The position numbers and the translations under genes were made by a program. This document shows, in pieces, positions 7,766-13,863 of a stretch of DNA of 13,863 nt (positions are counted from its first letter, which is position 1; each line of letters opens with the position of its first letter). A model generated the notes under the pieces. That model was not told the DNA's origin. It saw nothing but the letters and a program-made list of their open reading frames with translations, and did not search any database. This stretch comes from Limnohabitans sp. GTDB lineage: Bacteria > Pseudomonadota > Gammaproteobacteria > Burkholderiales > Burkholderiaceae_C. The DNA lies in assembly GCA_018883305.1 (NCBI GenBank), contig VEQI01000043.1, positions 1-13,863 of the forward strand, given 5' to 3'.

Positions 7766-8767
7766 ATGACGGTATTTGACGCTGCACGCACCGTGGACGC
7801 TGATCGTCGACGGGTACTGACCACGTTGGGTGCATTGACCACGGTCAGTGTGACCCCCATGGCCTGGGCACAGGGCAGCCCACGTTTCCCCACCAAACCC
7901 GTCACCATCGTGGTGCCGTATTCGGCGGGTGGAGGCACCGACATCGTGGGTCGTCAACTGGCGCAACAACTTGCCGAGTTGTGGGGGCAGTCGGTGGTGG
8001 TGGACAACCGTTCGGGCGCCAACGGCGCCATCGGTTCCCAATATGTGGCCAAGTCAGCGCCCGACGGTTACACCCTGTTGATGGTGGTGGGCTCACATGC
8101 CATCAACCCGGTGCTGATGAAAAACCTGCCCTATGACACCATGAAGGCGTTCACGCCGGTGACCAACATCGCTACCTCGCCGCTGGTGCTGGTGGTGGCG
8201 GCCAATGGCCCGTACAAGAAGCTGCCTGATTTTCTGGACGCCGCGCGCCGTGAGGAGTTGGCCTACGGTTACTCCGAAGGGCAGACCCGCCTGACCGGGG
8301 AGCTGATCCGTCAGGCTGGCAAACTCAAAATGACGGGTGTGCCATACAAGGGTGGGGCGCCCATCATGGTGGACATCATCGGGGGGCATCTGCCTTCGGG
8401 GGTGACCAGCGTGTTGACGGCTTTGCCGCATGTGCAGTCGGGCAAGTTGCGGGTGATTGGCGTGGCCGCAGACAAGCGCACCAGCATTTTCCCCGAGGCC
8501 ATGACCTTTCAGGAAGCCGGGCTCACGGGCGTGGAGTCACATAGCTGGTATGGCCTGTTTGGACCTGCCGGCATGCCCGACGACGTGGTCAACCGGATTC
8601 TGCAAGATCTGCGCAAAGTCACGTCTGAACCTGCGGTGGCGCGTCAGCTCAATGATCAGGGGGCCGACATTGTGCTCACGCCGCCAGCACAGTTCCGCCG
8701 TTTTCTGGAAGTGGAAAATCAAAAGTGGGCGCAAGTGGCCCAGCGCGGCGGCATTCAGGCCGAGTGA
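7766..8767 (+). CDS. Bug/TctC-family periplasmic solute receptor 3, possible Tat signal
   Basis: This 333-residue receptor carries an unusually long N-terminus with DRRRVLTTLGALTT (residues 13-26) before the hydrophobic stretch and a cleavage site near AWA/QG, which resembles a twin-arginine (Tat) signal rather than a plain Sec signal. The Bug blocks follow: FPTKPVTIVVPYSAGGGTD, KSAPDGYTLLMVVGSHA, GVPYKGGAPIMVDIIGG and GLFGPAGMPDDVV. The middle loop, usually a Ser/Gly-rich GxGxxxHLAGE, is YSEGQTRLTGE, so ligand preference may differ from the other receptors. It follows the sulfatase by 17 bases and is very likely co-transcribed with it. Forty-two bases separate it from the longest possible gntR start, so read-through into the next block is possible. 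Confidence 0.92.
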   Translation: MTVFDAARTVDADRRRVLTTLGALTTVSVTPMAWAQGSPRFPTKPVTIVVPYSAGGGTDIVGRQLAQQLAELWGQSVVVDNRSGANGAIGSQYVAKSAPDGYTLLMVVGSHAINPVLMKNLPYDTMKAFTPVTNIATSPLVLVVAANGPYKKLPDFLDAARREELAYGYSEGQTRLTGELIRQAGKLKMTGVPYKGGAPIMVDIIGGHLPSGVTSVLTALPHVQSGKLRVIGVAADKRTSIFPEAMTFQEAGLTGVESHSWYGLFGPAGMPDDVVNRILQDLRKVTSEPAVARQLNDQGADIVLTPPAQFRRFLEVENQKWAQVAQRGGIQAE

Positions 8768-8810
8768 GCTGCTAGTCCCTTGGTTGACCCGCGATGCGGG
8801 TAATTACCAG

Positions 8811-8850
8811 TGCATGAAGATATTTTTATGCACAAAAATATCTTCATGCA
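8811..8850 (+). repeat. 40-bp near-perfect palindrome, probable GntR operator
   Basis: TGCATGAAGATATTTTT (8811-8827) and its exact reverse complement (8834-8850) flank a six-base centre ATGCAC. Nineteen of the twenty base pairs across the dyad are symmetric; only 8828/8833 breaks it. The palindromic core TGCA recurs at 8811, 8829 and 8847, exactly 18 bases apart. The AT-rich block stands out from GC-rich surroundings and covers the candidate start codons of the GntR gene, so binding would block transcription or initiation of the regulator and the genes behind it. It reads through in frame as two similar hexapeptides, MHEDIF and MHKNIF. It is not a standard terminator: no T-run follows and it lies in the regulator's start region. 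Binding by this GntR protein is inferred. Confidence 0.8.
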
Positions 8851-9532
8851 ATCCATGCGTGAAGCCACTGCTGAATCCGCCGTCACCCTCACTGAACAAG
8901 CGGTGATGCGTCTGCGTCGTGATGTCACGCTCGGCGTCTTTGAGCCTGGCAAAAAACTCAAGCTCGATGAGTTGCAGGCGCTTTATGGTTATTCCAGCAG
9001 CCCCTTGCGTGAGGCCCTCAGCAAGCTGAGCCAGGAGGGGCTGATCCGCGCCGATGAACGCAAGGGTTTTCGGGTGGCGGACATCTCCAGGACCGACCTG
9101 GAGGACATCACCCGCATGCGACTGATGCTGGATGTGCAGGCGCTGCAAAGCGCCATGCGTTGTGGCGACGACGAGTGGGAAGCCGCCATCGTGGCGGCGC
9201 ACTACAAGCTGGACAAGCTGGAGCGCAGTCTGCCGGAAGGCCCGGTGGTGCTGGACGAGGGATGGTCTGAGGCTCACCAGGAATTTCACCTGGCCTTGCT
9301 GGCAGCCTGTGATTCTCCGCGCCTGCTGCAATGGTGTGCGCATTTGTTCGACCAGGCCGAGCGCTATCGCCAGTTCTCGGCGCGTCATCGCAAGACCAAC
9401 CGTCGCAAATCCAGCGAGCACAAGCGCTTGATGGACGCTGTCGTTCGCCGTGACTTGGCCACCGCCAGTGAGTTGCTCTCGGAACATATCGCCAGTACGC
9501 AGCGCAATGTGCTGTTGGCATTGAGTCTTTGA
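8828..9532 (+). CDS. GntR-family transcriptional regulator, FadR/FCD subfamily
   Basis: This protein of about 234 residues has an N-terminal winged helix (about 20-85, with SSSPLREALSKLSQEGLI typical of GntR recognition helices) and a C-terminal all-helical FCD domain (about 90-225) that senses small acids and often holds a metal ion. The candidate metal ligands are H150, H154, H198 and H220; the first is normally Asp. Four in-frame starts exist: GTG 8810, and ATG 8828, 8846 and 8855. I chose 8828 because GAAG lies eight bases upstream; the others lack a plausible ribosome site. All but the last lie in or at the edge of the 40-bp palindrome, suggesting autorepression. The FAH-family gene follows in the same direction after 27 bases, so it probably controls that operon, released by a pathway metabolite. 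Confidence 0.9.
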   Translation: MHKNIFMQSMREATAESAVTLTEQAVMRLRRDVTLGVFEPGKKLKLDELQALYGYSSSPLREALSKLSQEGLIRADERKGFRVADISRTDLEDITRMRLMLDVQALQSAMRCGDDEWEAAIVAAHYKLDKLERSLPEGPVVLDEGWSEAHQEFHLALLAACDSPRLLQWCAHLFDQAERYRQFSARHRKTNRRKSSEHKRLMDAVVRRDLATASELLSEHIASTQRNVLLALSL

Positions 9533-9559
9533 AGTTGTTTTGATTTTTTGGGAGTCCAC

Positions 9560-10423
9560 ATGAAACTGTTGTCATTTTTGAATCAAGGCCGTGAAACCTG
9601 GGGTGCTGTCGTGGGTGACGGCGTTGTTGATCTGGGTCGACGTCTGCCGCAATACGCCACCCTGGCGGATTACATCGGCAGCGGGGCCTACCTCAACGCC
9701 GCCAAGGATGTGCAAGGCCTGAGTGCCGATGCCAAGCTGGACGCCATCACCTACCTGCCAGTCATCCCGCGCCCCGAGAAAATCATCTGCGCCGTGCGCA
9801 ACTACATGGACCACCACCAGGAAGTGCTGGCCGCGGGCATGCATCGCGAGTTGTCCGAAGAGCCGCCCATCTTCCTGCGGGTATGGCGCTCCCAGACGGC
9901 GCACAACCAACCCATCGTGCGACCCCGCGTGTCCGAGTCACTGGACTGGGAAGGCGAGCTGGCCGTCATCATTGGCGAGGGTGGGCGCAACATTGCCGAA
10001 GCCGATGCCTTCAAGCACGTGGCTGGCTACTCCATCTACAACGACGGCAGCGTGCGTGAGTGGCAGTTCCACGCCAAGCAGATTGCCTCGGGCAAGAACT
10101 TTGAATCCACTGGCGGTTTCGGCCCCTGGATGGTCACCGCTGATGAAATTGCGCCCAACCGTCAGCTCAAGCTGGAGACGCGCCTGAACGGCAAGGTGGA
10201 GCAGTCCAGCCATACCGGTCACATGATCTTCAGCATTGCCCGCTTGATCAGCTACGCATCCACCATCTTCACACTGACCCCGGGCGATGTCATTGCCACC
10301 GGCACGCCGGCCGGTGTGGGCTGGAGCCGCAAGCCGCCGCTGTTCATGAAGCACGGCGATGTGTGCGAAGTGGAAATCGAAGGCATTGGCGTCTTGCGCA
10401 ACCCCATCGTGGATCAGGCCTGA
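9560..10423 (+). CDS. Fumarylacetoacetate hydrolase (FAH) family protein
   Basis: This 287-residue protein belongs to the FAH fold family of Mg/Mn enzymes, which cleave C-C bonds, decarboxylate or isomerise 2-oxo or enol acids, often as late steps of aromatic ring breakdown. Seen: an N-terminal FAH_N-like region, PEKIICAVRNYMDHHQE (72-88), the metal ligands E131 and E133 in WEGEL, and D162 in GYSIYNDGSVRE, Lys179 in SGKNFES, and ATGTPAGVG (246-254). Start ATG 9560 has GGGAG just upstream; the in-frame TTG at 9548 overlaps that site and is unlikely. It is the first enzyme behind gntR. Candidates include acylpyruvase/fumarylpyruvate hydrolase, HHDD isomerase or decarboxylase; sequence alone does not decide. 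Confidence 0.9.
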   Translation: MKLLSFLNQGRETWGAVVGDGVVDLGRRLPQYATLADYIGSGAYLNAAKDVQGLSADAKLDAITYLPVIPRPEKIICAVRNYMDHHQEVLAAGMHRELSEEPPIFLRVWRSQTAHNQPIVRPRVSESLDWEGELAVIIGEGGRNIAEADAFKHVAGYSIYNDGSVREWQFHAKQIASGKNFESTGGFGPWMVTADEIAPNRQLKLETRLNGKVEQSSHTGHMIFSIARLISYASTIFTLTPGDVIATGTPAGVGWSRKPPLFMKHGDVCEVEIEGIGVLRNPIVDQA

Positions 10424-10491
10424 TCCCTTGCGACTCATGAGCCCGTCTAGCAAGCCCATCCCACGAGGTGGGCGCCTGCGGCAACATTTTT

Positions 10492-10499
10492 GAGAGGAG
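10492..10499 (+). promoter_or_regulatory. Ribosome binding site of receptor 4
   Basis: GAGAGGAG lies five bases before ATG 10505 and fixes that start. The preceding 10424-10491 gap (68 bases) contains a small hairpin, CCCAC-GAG-GTGGG (10460-10472), and a T-run at 10487-10491, but the two are separated by 14 bases, so it does not look like a working terminator. Confidence 0.7.
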
Positions 10500-10504
10500 A
10501 CATC

Positions 10505-11476
10505 ATGCAACGTCGACATCTGCTGGCAGCGGCGGGTTGCCAAGCCCTGGCCACCCTGTCAGGGCCCGTGCGGGCGCAGACCTACCCGGAGCGCGCCATC
10601 AAGATCCTTCAAGGCTTTGCGCCGGGTGGGAATGCGGACAACATTGCCCGCACCGTCGGGATTGAAATGGCCAAAGGCCTGGGACAGTCCTTGGTGGTGG
10701 AGGCCCAGACGGGCGCGGGTGGCACTATTGCCTCGGCGGCGGTGGCACGCGCCAAGCCTGATGGCTACACCTTGCTGCTGGCCACGGGCGGTCATGCGGT
10801 GGCCGGTGCGTTGTATGGCAATCTGCCCTACAAGACAGTGGCCGATTTCGAGATGATCTCGACCATCACCTATTTCCCGTTTCTCATCGTGACCTCTGCG
10901 GAGTCCCGATTCAAGACCTGCGCGGACTTGCTGACGGCGGCGCAAAAAGATCCGCAAGCCTTGAGCTATGGCACGGCTGGCATTGGTTCCACCCATCACC
11001 TGGCCGGTGAGTTGCTGGCCAAGATGGCCAAGGTGAACTTGCTGCACGTGCCTTACCGTGGCGACGCGGCGTCCATCACCGCCATGCTGGCCAACGATGT
11101 GAGCTTCATCATTGCACCGCCCACGGCCGTGATGTCCAACATCAAGGCCGGCAAGCTCAGAGCCCTGGCCACCACAGGTCCGCAGCGCTGGTCGGGTCTG
11201 CCCGATTTGCCCAGCGTGGCCGAGCAGGGGGTGGCCGGTTACGACGTGCGTTCCTGGGCTGGCTTGTTGGCACCGGCGGGTACACCCCGCGCCATCGTGG
11301 ACCGTTTGAACCAAGAGGTGCTCAAAGCCTTGCAGGTCAGCGCAGTCAGAAGCCGCCTGGAAGAAATGGGGGGCGAAGCCAAAGGCAGCACGCCCGAAGA
11401 CATGAAAGCCATGGTCAGCGCTGAACTCCAGAAGTGGACACAAGTGGTGGCCGATGCCAAGATTCCCAAGCAATAA
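10505..11476 (+). CDS. Bug/TctC-family periplasmic solute receptor 4
   Basis: This 323-residue receptor begins MQRRHLLAAAGCQALA, with two arginines before the hydrophobic core and cleavage near VRA/QT; Tat or Sec export are both possible. Bug blocks: YPERAIKILQGFAPGGNAD (the usual AGG is PGG), AKPDGYTLLLATGGHAVA, LSYGTAGIGSTHHLAGELL, HVPYRGDAASITAML and GLLAPAGTP. The middle GxGSTHHLAGE loop is the most canonical of the four receptors. It lies inside the gntR-controlled block between the FAH-family gene and the DUF1185 gene (11 bases downstream), so it probably captures the substrate or a side product of that pathway. No TctAB transporter genes are nearby, hence transport partners must be elsewhere or the protein acts as a sensor. 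Ligand unknown. Confidence 0.92.
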   Translation: MQRRHLLAAAGCQALATLSGPVRAQTYPERAIKILQGFAPGGNADNIARTVGIEMAKGLGQSLVVEAQTGAGGTIASAAVARAKPDGYTLLLATGGHAVAGALYGNLPYKTVADFEMISTITYFPFLIVTSAESRFKTCADLLTAAQKDPQALSYGTAGIGSTHHLAGELLAKMAKVNLLHVPYRGDAASITAMLANDVSFIIAPPTAVMSNIKAGKLRALATTGPQRWSGLPDLPSVAEQGVAGYDVRSWAGLLAPAGTPRAIVDRLNQEVLKALQVSAVRSRLEEMGGEAKGSTPEDMKAMVSAELQKWTQVVADAKIPKQ

Positions 11477-11487
11477 GAAAGTGTTCC

Positions 11488-12066
11488 ATGAGTTTGATCC
11501 AGATTCGCAAGCGCAGCCTGACCGTTGAAACCCTCTTCCATGAAGGCGGCCCGGTGGCCGAGGTACCGCTGAAGCTGGCCAGCGCCTGTGCCGTCATCGC
11601 GAATCCATACGCTGGGCGTTATGAGCCCGACCTCATGCCCTTCATGGCGGAGTTGCGTTCGCTGGGAACTTTGCTGGCGCAGGAACTGGTGGACACCTTG
11701 GGGAAAGACAAGGTGGAGGTCTACAGCAAGGCAGCCATCGTGGGCGTCAACGGTGAGCTGGAGCACGCGGCGGTCTGGCATGAGGCTGGTGGCTGGGCCA
11801 TGCGTGCCGTGCTGGGTGAGCCCAAGGCCATGGTGCCCGCCAACAAGGCCGTGGCGGCAACGGGCTATCGACTCATGGTGCCCTTGCACTACATTCACGC
11901 CAGCTATGTGCGCAGCCACTACAACAGTGTGGAGATCGGCATCCAGGATGCGCCACGTCCCAACGAAATTCTGTTTGCACTGGTAATGGGCACGGGTGGC
12001 CGAGTGCATTCGCGTCTGGGTGGTCTCACCAAGGACAAGGTGTCGGTCAACGACGGCCAGCGCTGA
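11488..12066 (+). CDS. DUF1185 / 'amino acid synthesis' family (AA_synth) protein
   Basis: This 192-residue protein matches the AA_synth (formerly DUF1185) family: IRKRSLTVETLFHEGGP at the start, VIANPYAGRYEPDL near 35-48, SKAAIVGVNGELEHAA near 81-96, VPLHYIHASYVRSHY near 131-145, and DAPRPNEILFALVM near 154-167. Despite the family name, no biochemical function is established to my knowledge. The protein has no signal peptide or membrane segment and should be cytosolic. ATG 11488 matches the family start; an open frame reaches back to 11434 but overlaps receptor 4. Its stop is one base before the next start, so it is firmly in the operon. Conserved His, Glu and Arg residues (HEGG, ELEH, RSH) suggest an enzyme, which is inference. 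Confidence 0.85.
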   Translation: MSLIQIRKRSLTVETLFHEGGPVAEVPLKLASACAVIANPYAGRYEPDLMPFMAELRSLGTLLAQELVDTLGKDKVEVYSKAAIVGVNGELEHAAVWHEAGGWAMRAVLGEPKAMVPANKAVAATGYRLMVPLHYIHASYVRSHYNSVEIGIQDAPRPNEILFALVMGTGGRVHSRLGGLTKDKVSVNDGQR

Positions 12067-12067
12067 C

Positions 12068-13057
12068 ATGCGTGCCATCCAGTTATTTGAAACCGGTGGT
12101 CCCGAGGTCTTGACCGAGGTGGACGTGCCCACGCCCGAGGCGGGCGCAGGCGAAGTCCGGGTCAAGGCCGAAGCCATCGGGATTGGTCGCCCGGATGTGC
12201 TGGTGCGCAAGGGCGTCTACAAATGGATGCCGCCCCTGCCCACCATTCCTGGCAGCGAACTGGTGGGCATCGTGGATCAGATCGGGGCGGGCGCGCCTGC
12301 AGATTTGAAGGGGCGCCGCGTGCTGGTCAGCGCGCGTGAGCTGGCGATCCGGGGGGGCTGCTATGTCGAGTACATCTGTGTGCCCGCCACGGCTGTCTAT
12401 GTGTTGCCTGAATCCATTGCCGCCATCGATGCGGCCAGTCTGCCCAATCTTCAGTTGGTGAATGCCATGTGGACTAGCAATGGCGATCGTCCGGTGCAGG
12501 CCATGCTGGTCACCGGGGTGAGCGGCGGTGTGGGTGCCACGATGACCGCGTTTGCACGGATGAAGGGCGTACGTGTCATTGGCTCCACCTCCACCCCTGA
12601 AAAAGCCGAAATCGCGCGGGCGCAGGGTGTGTCTTGCGTGCTTCAGGGCCCCGCTTTGTCCTGGCCCGATCAAGTGATGCAGGCCACGCAGGGTCGTGGT
12701 GTGGATCTGGCCTTCGATCAATTGGGTGGGGACGCCTTGATCGGCGCACTGCGCAGCCTGGCCCCCATGGGCATGGCGGTGTCATTCAACGTGGTCACGG
12801 GCATGCCCTCAGAGGATGTGTTCAAGGAAATGCGTGCATTGCTGGGACGCAGCCTGGCCTTGCGCGTGTTCTCCATGCACACCTTTGATGAAGATGCCAG
12901 CGTGCGGCGCGCGCTGATGCATCAAGCCATTGAACAAATGGCCAGTGGTCAGGTCCAGGCGCCACCAGCGCAGGTCTTGTCCCTGTCTCAGATTCAACAG
13001 GCCCATGCCTTGCTGGATGCCGGCGCCAGCCGGGGCAAGCTGGTCATCCAACTGTGA
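12068..13057 (+). CDS. Quinone-oxidoreductase-type MDR dehydrogenase/reductase
   Basis: This 329-residue cytosolic protein is a medium-chain dehydrogenase/reductase of the zeta-crystallin/QOR branch, which uses NADPH to reduce quinones or conjugated C=C bonds, or works as enoyl or crotonyl-type reductase. It starts with MRAIQLFETGGPEVL, has a GroES-like half (about 1-120), the nucleotide loop VTGVSGGVGATMTAFA (148-163), then GSTSTPEKAEIARAQG, and ends with ALLDAGASRGKLVIQL. The catalytic-zinc and structural-zinc cysteine clusters of alcohol dehydrogenases are absent. The ATG is one base after the DUF1185 stop, without a clear ribosome site, so translation is probably coupled. Within the operon it may reduce an unsaturated intermediate. 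Substrate unknown. Confidence 0.9.
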   Translation: MRAIQLFETGGPEVLTEVDVPTPEAGAGEVRVKAEAIGIGRPDVLVRKGVYKWMPPLPTIPGSELVGIVDQIGAGAPADLKGRRVLVSARELAIRGGCYVEYICVPATAVYVLPESIAAIDAASLPNLQLVNAMWTSNGDRPVQAMLVTGVSGGVGATMTAFARMKGVRVIGSTSTPEKAEIARAQGVSCVLQGPALSWPDQVMQATQGRGVDLAFDQLGGDALIGALRSLAPMGMAVSFNVVTGMPSEDVFKEMRALLGRSLALRVFSMHTFDEDASVRRALMHQAIEQMASGQVQAPPAQVLSLSQIQQAHALLDAGASRGKLVIQL

Positions 13058-13062
13058 AGGAG
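13057..13062 (+). promoter_or_regulatory. Ribosome binding site of the VOC-family gene
   Basis: AAGGAG overlaps the last base of the MDR stop codon and lies five bases before ATG 13068. It fixes the VOC gene start. Confidence 0.75.
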
Positions 13063-13067
13063 TTTTC

Positions 13068-13598
13068 ATGACTGCATCGTTCTCGCCGCGTCTGGCACAC
13101 GTGGGTGTCTCGTGTTTTGACATCGACAAGATGATCGATTTCTACACCAGCGTGTTCAACCTGACACTCACCGACAAGGGCCCAGGCAACACCTTCCCCT
13201 ACATGCTGGCTTTTCTCAGTGCCAATCCCAGCCAGCACCATCAACTGGCCCTGGCACAGAGCCGGCCTGCCGGTGCGCCCAGCACGGTGATGCAGCTCTC
13301 GTTCAAGGTGGATACGCTGGATGAGGTGCGCGAGGCCAAGCGTCGCGCGCTGGCCAAGGGCGCCACCCGCATGCGAGGCCTCAACCACGGCAACGCCATC
13401 TCCATCTACTTCATGGACCCGGAGGAAAACACGGTGGAGGTGTATCTGGATACACCCTGGTATGTGTCCCAGCCGCACGGCGATCCGCTGGACCTGGACA
13501 AACCGGATCAAGTGATCTGGGATGAGACAGAGGCCATCGTGCGTGCCGACCCCACCTTCAAGCCGGTGGAGACCTGGTCCAAGGACGTGTTTGGTTGA
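13068..13598 (+). CDS. Single-domain VOC (glyoxalase/extradiol dioxygenase-like) protein
   Basis: This 176-residue protein has two beta-alpha-beta-beta-beta modules of the vicinal-oxygen-chelate superfamily, which includes type I extradiol ring-cleaving dioxygenases, glyoxalases, epimerases and fosfomycin-resistance enzymes. The two-His-one-Glu metal set is visible: H11 in LAHVGVSCFD, H58 in QHHQLALAQ, and E124 in ENTVEVYLD. H107 in LNHGNAISIYFMDPEEN fits the second-sphere histidine of extradiol dioxygenases. The C-terminal tail after residue 130 is rich in Asp, Pro and Trp and resembles tails of short catechol-dioxygenase-like proteins. It is the last gene of the gntR operon, 10 bases after the MDR gene. 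With the FAH-family gene it suggests an aromatic or enol-acid route; dioxygenase versus isomerase activity cannot be told from sequence. Confidence 0.88.
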   Translation: MTASFSPRLAHVGVSCFDIDKMIDFYTSVFNLTLTDKGPGNTFPYMLAFLSANPSQHHQLALAQSRPAGAPSTVMQLSFKVDTLDEVREAKRRALAKGATRMRGLNHGNAISIYFMDPEENTVEVYLDTPWYVSQPHGDPLDLDKPDQVIWDETEAIVRADPTFKPVETWSKDVFG

Positions 13599-13624
13599 TC
13601 CGTTACAGGTGCAAAGACACCGGC

Positions 13625-13863
13625 TCAGCGACCTGATTTGAGGCGCTGGGTCATCAGCCGCTCCAATCGATCCAGTCTGTCCTCCACACTGGCGTGTCTG
13701 GCGTGGGTGATGCCATTCAGAATGGCCTGCGTGAAACGGTCCGCCGTGGCATCCACATCCGTCTTGCGTCGGCTGAACAGCATGGGCCACAGCAAGTGCT
13801 CCAACCCGCCATACACCTGCGCGCGCAACAGTTCGAAGTCCGTGTCAGCTTGCACCTCGCCAC
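13625..13863 (-). CDS. TetR-family regulator, C-terminal part (5' end off the window)
   Basis: About 79 residues are visible before the stop at 13625; the frame is open to the right edge, so the DNA-binding N-terminus and start lie outside. The segment LLRAQVYGGLEHLLWPML followed by TADRFTQAILNGI resembles the C-terminal ligand-binding/dimer helices of TetR/AcrR regulators. The last 20 residues (SVEDRLDRLERLMTQRLKSG) form a short heptad-like helix that could be a coiled coil. It converges with the VOC gene, with 26 bases between stops. Many TetR proteins of this type control fatty-acid or aromatic CoA genes, but its targets here are unknown. The family call rests only on the C-terminal half. 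Confidence 0.65.
   Translation of the reverse strand, partial: GEVQADTDFELLRAQVYGGLEHLLWPMLFSRRKTDVDATADRFTQAILNGITHARHASVEDRLDRLERLMTQRLKSGR

Noticed and set aside
8787..8801. Hairpin ACCCGC-GAT-GCGGGT after receptor 3 as a terminator
   Set aside because: Short six-base stem and no T-run after it; at most a weak pause site.
8811..8850. The 40-bp palindrome as an intrinsic terminator for the sulfatase unit
   Set aside because: AT-rich stem, no T-run after the second arm, and it lies in the start region of gntR, so an operator role fits better.
8804..9559. Minus-strand open frame (251 codons) opposite gntR
   Set aside because: Shadow of a clear GntR gene; its end repeats the palindrome peptide only because the DNA is symmetric there.
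10460..10491. Hairpin plus T-run before receptor 4 as a terminator
   Set aside because: The five-base stem ends 14 bases before the T-run, and the next gene has a strong ribosome site right behind it.
11434..11487. N-terminal extension of the DUF1185 protein
   Set aside because: It overlaps the end of receptor 4 in another frame, and the family begins at the later ATG.
13599..13624. GGTG-CAAAGA-CACC between VOC and TetR genes as a two-way terminator
   Set aside because: Only a four-base stem and no T-run on either strand.

Overview
The window looks like chromosome of a GC-rich betaproteobacterium of the Burkholderiales, most likely Comamonadaceae-like. The main clue is four separate Bug/TctC-type periplasmic solute receptors within about 8.6 kb; this family is strongly expanded in that order. 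High GC and dense, short-spaced catabolic genes agree. The taxon is an inference; no rRNA or other marker gene is present.

Layout, left to right. (1) 1-1158, minus: an acyl-CoA dehydrogenase-family protein, open at the left edge, that appears to lack both known positions of the catalytic glutamate. (2) 1330-3888, plus: the two subunits of a class I (iron-sulfur) fumarase/tartrate-dehydratase-type hydro-lyase, then Bug receptor 1. (3) 3895-5184, minus: an exported serine hydrolase of the beta-lactamase/EstB type, convergent with receptor 1 and divergent from the next block. (4) 5290-8767, plus: Bug receptor 2, a cytosolic Cys-type sulfatase, Bug receptor 3, closely spaced. (5) 8811-13598, plus: a GntR/FCD regulator whose start region lies inside a nearly perfect 40-bp palindrome, then a FAH-family hydrolase, Bug receptor 4, a DUF1185 ('amino acid synthesis' family) protein, a zinc-free quinone-oxidoreductase-type MDR enzyme and a single-domain VOC (extradiol dioxygenase-like) protein. 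(6) 13625-13863, minus: the C-terminal part of a TetR-type regulator, open at the right edge.

How it may work together (inference). The region reads as an accessory catabolic island for small carboxylated or sulfated organic compounds. Receptors would capture acids in the periplasm, the secreted hydrolase could release esters outside, and the sulfatase would remove sulfate in the cytosol. The GntR-controlled block has the enzyme classes of an aromatic or enol-acid breakdown route: VOC oxygenase or isomerase, MDR reductase, and FAH-type C-C hydrolase or decarboxylase. No TctA/TctB membrane transporter genes are present, so the receptors must use partners elsewhere or act as sensors. The most novel-looking unit is the gntR-FAH-bug-DUF1185-MDR-VOC operon with its palindromic operator. 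No RNA genes, CRISPR arrays, insertion sequences or att sites were seen, and no gene-free stretch exceeds about 175 bases.
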